The notes below the pieces were generated by a model. That model searched no databases. It was not told the origin of the DNA and saw only the letters and a list, made by a program, of their open reading frames with translations. DNA of 24,647 bases, taken from an uncultured Bifidobacteriaceae bacterium. Its GTDB lineage: Bacteria > Actinomycetota > Actinomycetes > Actinomycetales > Bifidobacteriaceae. Below are positions 22,845 to 24,647 of the stretch, piece by piece. The position numbers were made by a program, and so were the translations under genes. The stretch lies in contig CAMPNN010000012.1 of the NCBI GenBank assembly GCA_946891915.1, positions 1 through 24,647 on the forward strand, written 5' to 3'. The number at the start of each line of letters is the position of its first letter. The first letter of the stretch is position 1.

Positions 22845-22872
22845 ATAAAAAACGGGGGAGCCGAAGCTCCCC
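22845..22872 (-). terminator. Terminator of the DUF4032 gene
   Basis: On the minus strand GGGGAGC-TTCG-GCTCCCC (22872-22855) is followed by CCGTTTTTTATG. This UUCG-capped hairpin with a T-tract lies about 100 bp after the stop. Confidence 0.85.
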
Positions 22873-22973
22873 TTACGAAAAATTCGCTTACAAATCAAAG
22901 ACGACAATTAGCGTCGCCCTTATTGAGAATTAGCTTTTTAATTGTATAACAATCTAAATATAATGCACACAAA

Positions 22974-24398
22974 TCAACTCGCCCAAACACTGGCATCTTG
23001 ATTATATTCATCAATGTCAACAGCAGAATTATTTGGTTGAGAATATGTATATTCGTCGTCCACTACGCCAGAATCTGCATCAGCATTAATCGCAGCAAGC
23101 ACACGCTTATCCATCTTATATTGTGGAAGCACATTCTTAATGTAACTTGTTACAGCATCTTGCATAGCAACATCATGGCCAACTTTTTCTGCCATAAACC
23201 AACGATGATCAAGAACTTCGTGGAAGAATTGAGCAGGCTCAATTTGCGAACGGAATTCAGGAGGAATCATGCGAACTGTAGGCTCAAATACTTCTCGCAT
23301 CCAATCCGTTGCAACAATTTCAAGCTCTTCACCCTGACGCCATGTAGAAGTACGATACGCATCCAAATCGTTAAGCAACCTGCGAGCCTGATTTTCCTGA
23401 ACATCCAAGCCAGTCAAACGCAGCAACTTACGCGAAGCATACCCAGCATCAACCACACGAGGGCGAACCAATACTCGTCGACCATCTTCGGAAGTCTTCA
23501 TTTCCAACTCGTCAACATCAAAGCCAAGTTCATTAAGACGATTCACGCGACGTTCAATACGCCACATTTCATCCGGACTAAACTTATCGACGTCAGTAAG
23601 AGTACTCCACAGCGAGTGGTAACGGTCCACAAGACGGTTACCTATGCTAATCTCATCTACTTCAGTAGGCAAAAGCTGACCCGAACTCAAATCCATAAGT
23701 TCGCCAATAATATTTGTTCGAGCCAAATCAATATCGTATTCGCGCTGACCTTCAGTCAAACTTCCATGCAAATCACCAGTTTCTGCGTCAACTAGGAAGG
23801 CAGAAAATGCGTCCGCATCTCGCAAGAACAGCACGTTAGAAAGCGAAACATCGCCCCAATAGAAGCCAGAAAGGTGCAATCGAACCATAAGCACAGCAAG
23901 AGCATCAATAAGACGTTCCGCAGTATCTGGGCGCAAAGTGCGCGCAAACAACGCACGATACGGCAAAGAGAACTTAAGATGCTTAGTTACCAACATTGCT
24001 TCAAGCTTTTCACCATTAGCATCGCGACGACCTGCCACAACAGCTATAGGAGTAACAGTCGGAAGTTCAAGTTTACGAAGCCTGCGCAAAAGCTCATATT
24101 CTCTTTCGGCAACCTGACGAGTAATTTCCTTCATGGCATACACTTCATCACCAACATGCACAAATCGCACAATGTGTCGAGAAATACCACGCGGCAAATT
24201 CACAAACAAATCAGCTGGCCATTGAGAAAGCGGAAGCTCCCAAGGTAGCATAAACATTTTTGGATTTGAGCTAGCCGCAGTAATCTTAAGCGCCTGTGGC
24301 TCCTGAGACGACGCACTCTCATCCTGCGCAGATACCGAAGTTGCCTGCACAGCGCGAGGGTCCATTTGAGGAGCGTCATTCCATTCCATAATGCTCAT
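22974..24398 (-). CDS. DUF4032 domain protein with kinase-like N-terminal fold
   Basis: 474 aa. Residues about 60-215 look like a lipopolysaccharide-kinase/RIO-type fold: VYAMKEITRQVAEREYELLRRL (Lys and helix-C Glu), LHLSGFYWGDVSLSNVLFLRD (catalytic-loop Asp and Asn) and FLVDAETGDLH (metal-binding Asp). The second half, VNRLNELGFDVDELE...VVDAGYASRKLLRLTGLDVQENQARRLLNDLDAY, is the DUF4032 region found mainly in actinobacteria. Kinase residues appear intact, but substrate and role are unknown. No signal peptide is seen; probably cytoplasmic. The ATG at 24398 or the one three codons later are both possible, as neither has a strong ribosome-binding site. The acidic C-terminus is low complexity. 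Confidence 0.85.
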   Translation of the reverse strand: MSIMEWNDAPQMDPRAVQATSVSAQDESASSQEPQALKITAASSNPKMFMLPWELPLSQWPADLFVNLPRGISRHIVRFVHVGDEVYAMKEITRQVAEREYELLRRLRKLELPTVTPIAVVAGRRDANGEKLEAMLVTKHLKFSLPYRALFARTLRPDTAERLIDALAVLMVRLHLSGFYWGDVSLSNVLFLRDADAFSAFLVDAETGDLHGSLTEGQREYDIDLARTNIIGELMDLSSGQLLPTEVDEISIGNRLVDRYHSLWSTLTDVDKFSPDEMWRIERRVNRLNELGFDVDELEMKTSEDGRRVLVRPRVVDAGYASRKLLRLTGLDVQENQARRLLNDLDAYRTSTWRQGEELEIVATDWMREVFEPTVRMIPPEFRSQIEPAQFFHEVLDHRWFMAEKVGHDVAMQDAVTSYIKNVLPQYKMDKRVLAAINADADSGVVDDEYTYSQPNNSAVDIDEYNQDASVWAS

Positions 24399-24574
24399 TT
24401 ACCAATCATGCTCGTGCCAACAATATTTCTGCATCCAATAGAACGCAGATTAATCACTGGCGAATTATTGATAACAACTATACATAATAGGCCACTCATA
24501 ATAACGACATTCACGAAAATACGATTTTACGTAGCTTTCATGCGACCTTTTATATATCTTCTTGCTGCCAAAAA
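24399..24574. other. Upstream region of the DUF4032 gene
   Basis: AT-rich; presumably carries the DUF4032 promoter. I see no clear -35/-10 pair and no gene. Confidence 0.4.
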
Positions 24575-24602
24575 CGGGGTTCGCTTTATATTGCGAACCC
24601 CG
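24575..24602 (-). terminator. Terminator of a gene to the right of the window
   Basis: A perfect 10-bp stem CGGGGTTCGC (24575-24584) / GCGAACCCCG (24593-24602), followed on the minus strand by TTTTTGG. It lies about 30 bp after the putative stop at 24631. Confidence 0.85.
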
Positions 24603-24630
24603 CCATACCTTTATACCGAAAGTTTGCTTA

Positions 24631-24647
24631 TTACGCTTTTAGTTCAA
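24631..24647 (-). CDS. Possible C-terminal end of a gene entering from the right edge
   Basis: On the minus strand the edge reads GAA CTA AAA GCG followed by TAA TAA (ELKA), 28 bp before a strong terminator. The double stop and terminator suggest the end of a gene, but only four codons are visible. Confidence 0.35.

Noticed and set aside
22998..23795. 265-codon open frame on the plus strand
   Set aside because: Antisense to the DUF4032 gene; Ile/Asn/His-rich shadow with no domain.

Overview
The window looks like chromosomal DNA of an AT-rich member of the Bifidobacteriaceae, most likely Gardnerella or a close relative. The inference rests on gene content and order (ppk with a two-domain Nudix/histidine-phosphatase gene, upp, dnaB-murT-gatD, amt, ftsY, a DUF4032 protein), on actinobacterial protein features, and on the modest GC content. 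No genus marker such as rRNA is present, so the genus call is an inference.

Layout. 1-641: end of a fumarylacetoacetate-hydrolase family gene, convergent with a minus-strand gluQ-yggS pair (664-2549). 2617-3442: terminator and a glycerol facilitator/aquaporin gene. 3443-4072: a long, hairpin-rich divergent spacer. 4073-6310: polyphosphate kinase. 6311-10366: an accessory island between ppk and the Nudix gene. It holds an AlbA_2/HATPase-type protein (+) facing a DUF4143 AAA ATPase (-), and is bordered by related tandem-repeat modules and gene-tail remnants. 10367-12236: Nudix/phosphatase and an unrecognised downstream partner. 12284-12395: a candidate structured RNA ahead of upp (12551-13189). 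A two-way terminator then separates upp from a minus-strand run read right to left: ftsY, amt, MATE transporter, dnaB, murT, gatD. A dense cluster of DnaA-box-like 9-mers (18635-18738) lies between the amt terminator and the MATE gene. The right end has a mycoredoxin-like gene, tRNA-Lys(TTT), a DUF4032 kinase-like gene on the minus strand, and a terminator for a gene beyond the edge.

Functionally the core genes serve polyphosphate and nucleotide-pool metabolism (ppk, Nudix, upp), replication (dnaB), peptidoglycan precursor amidation (MurT/GatD), membrane protein targeting (ftsY), redox (glutaredoxin-like) and transport (GlpF, MATE, Amt). The most unusual part is the island at about 6430-10330. 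It separates ppk and the mutT1-type gene, which are adjacent in mycobacteria. It also carries a 21-bp-phased array of near-palindromic 9-mers upstream of the AlbA_2 gene, two sets of a 33-bp repeat, and the last codons of a second, lost ATPase gene. Other points of interest are the DnaA-box cluster, the structured RNA upstream of upp, an Amt protein whose second pore histidine appears to be Asn, and a MurT protein without a recognisable Cys4 zinc ribbon.
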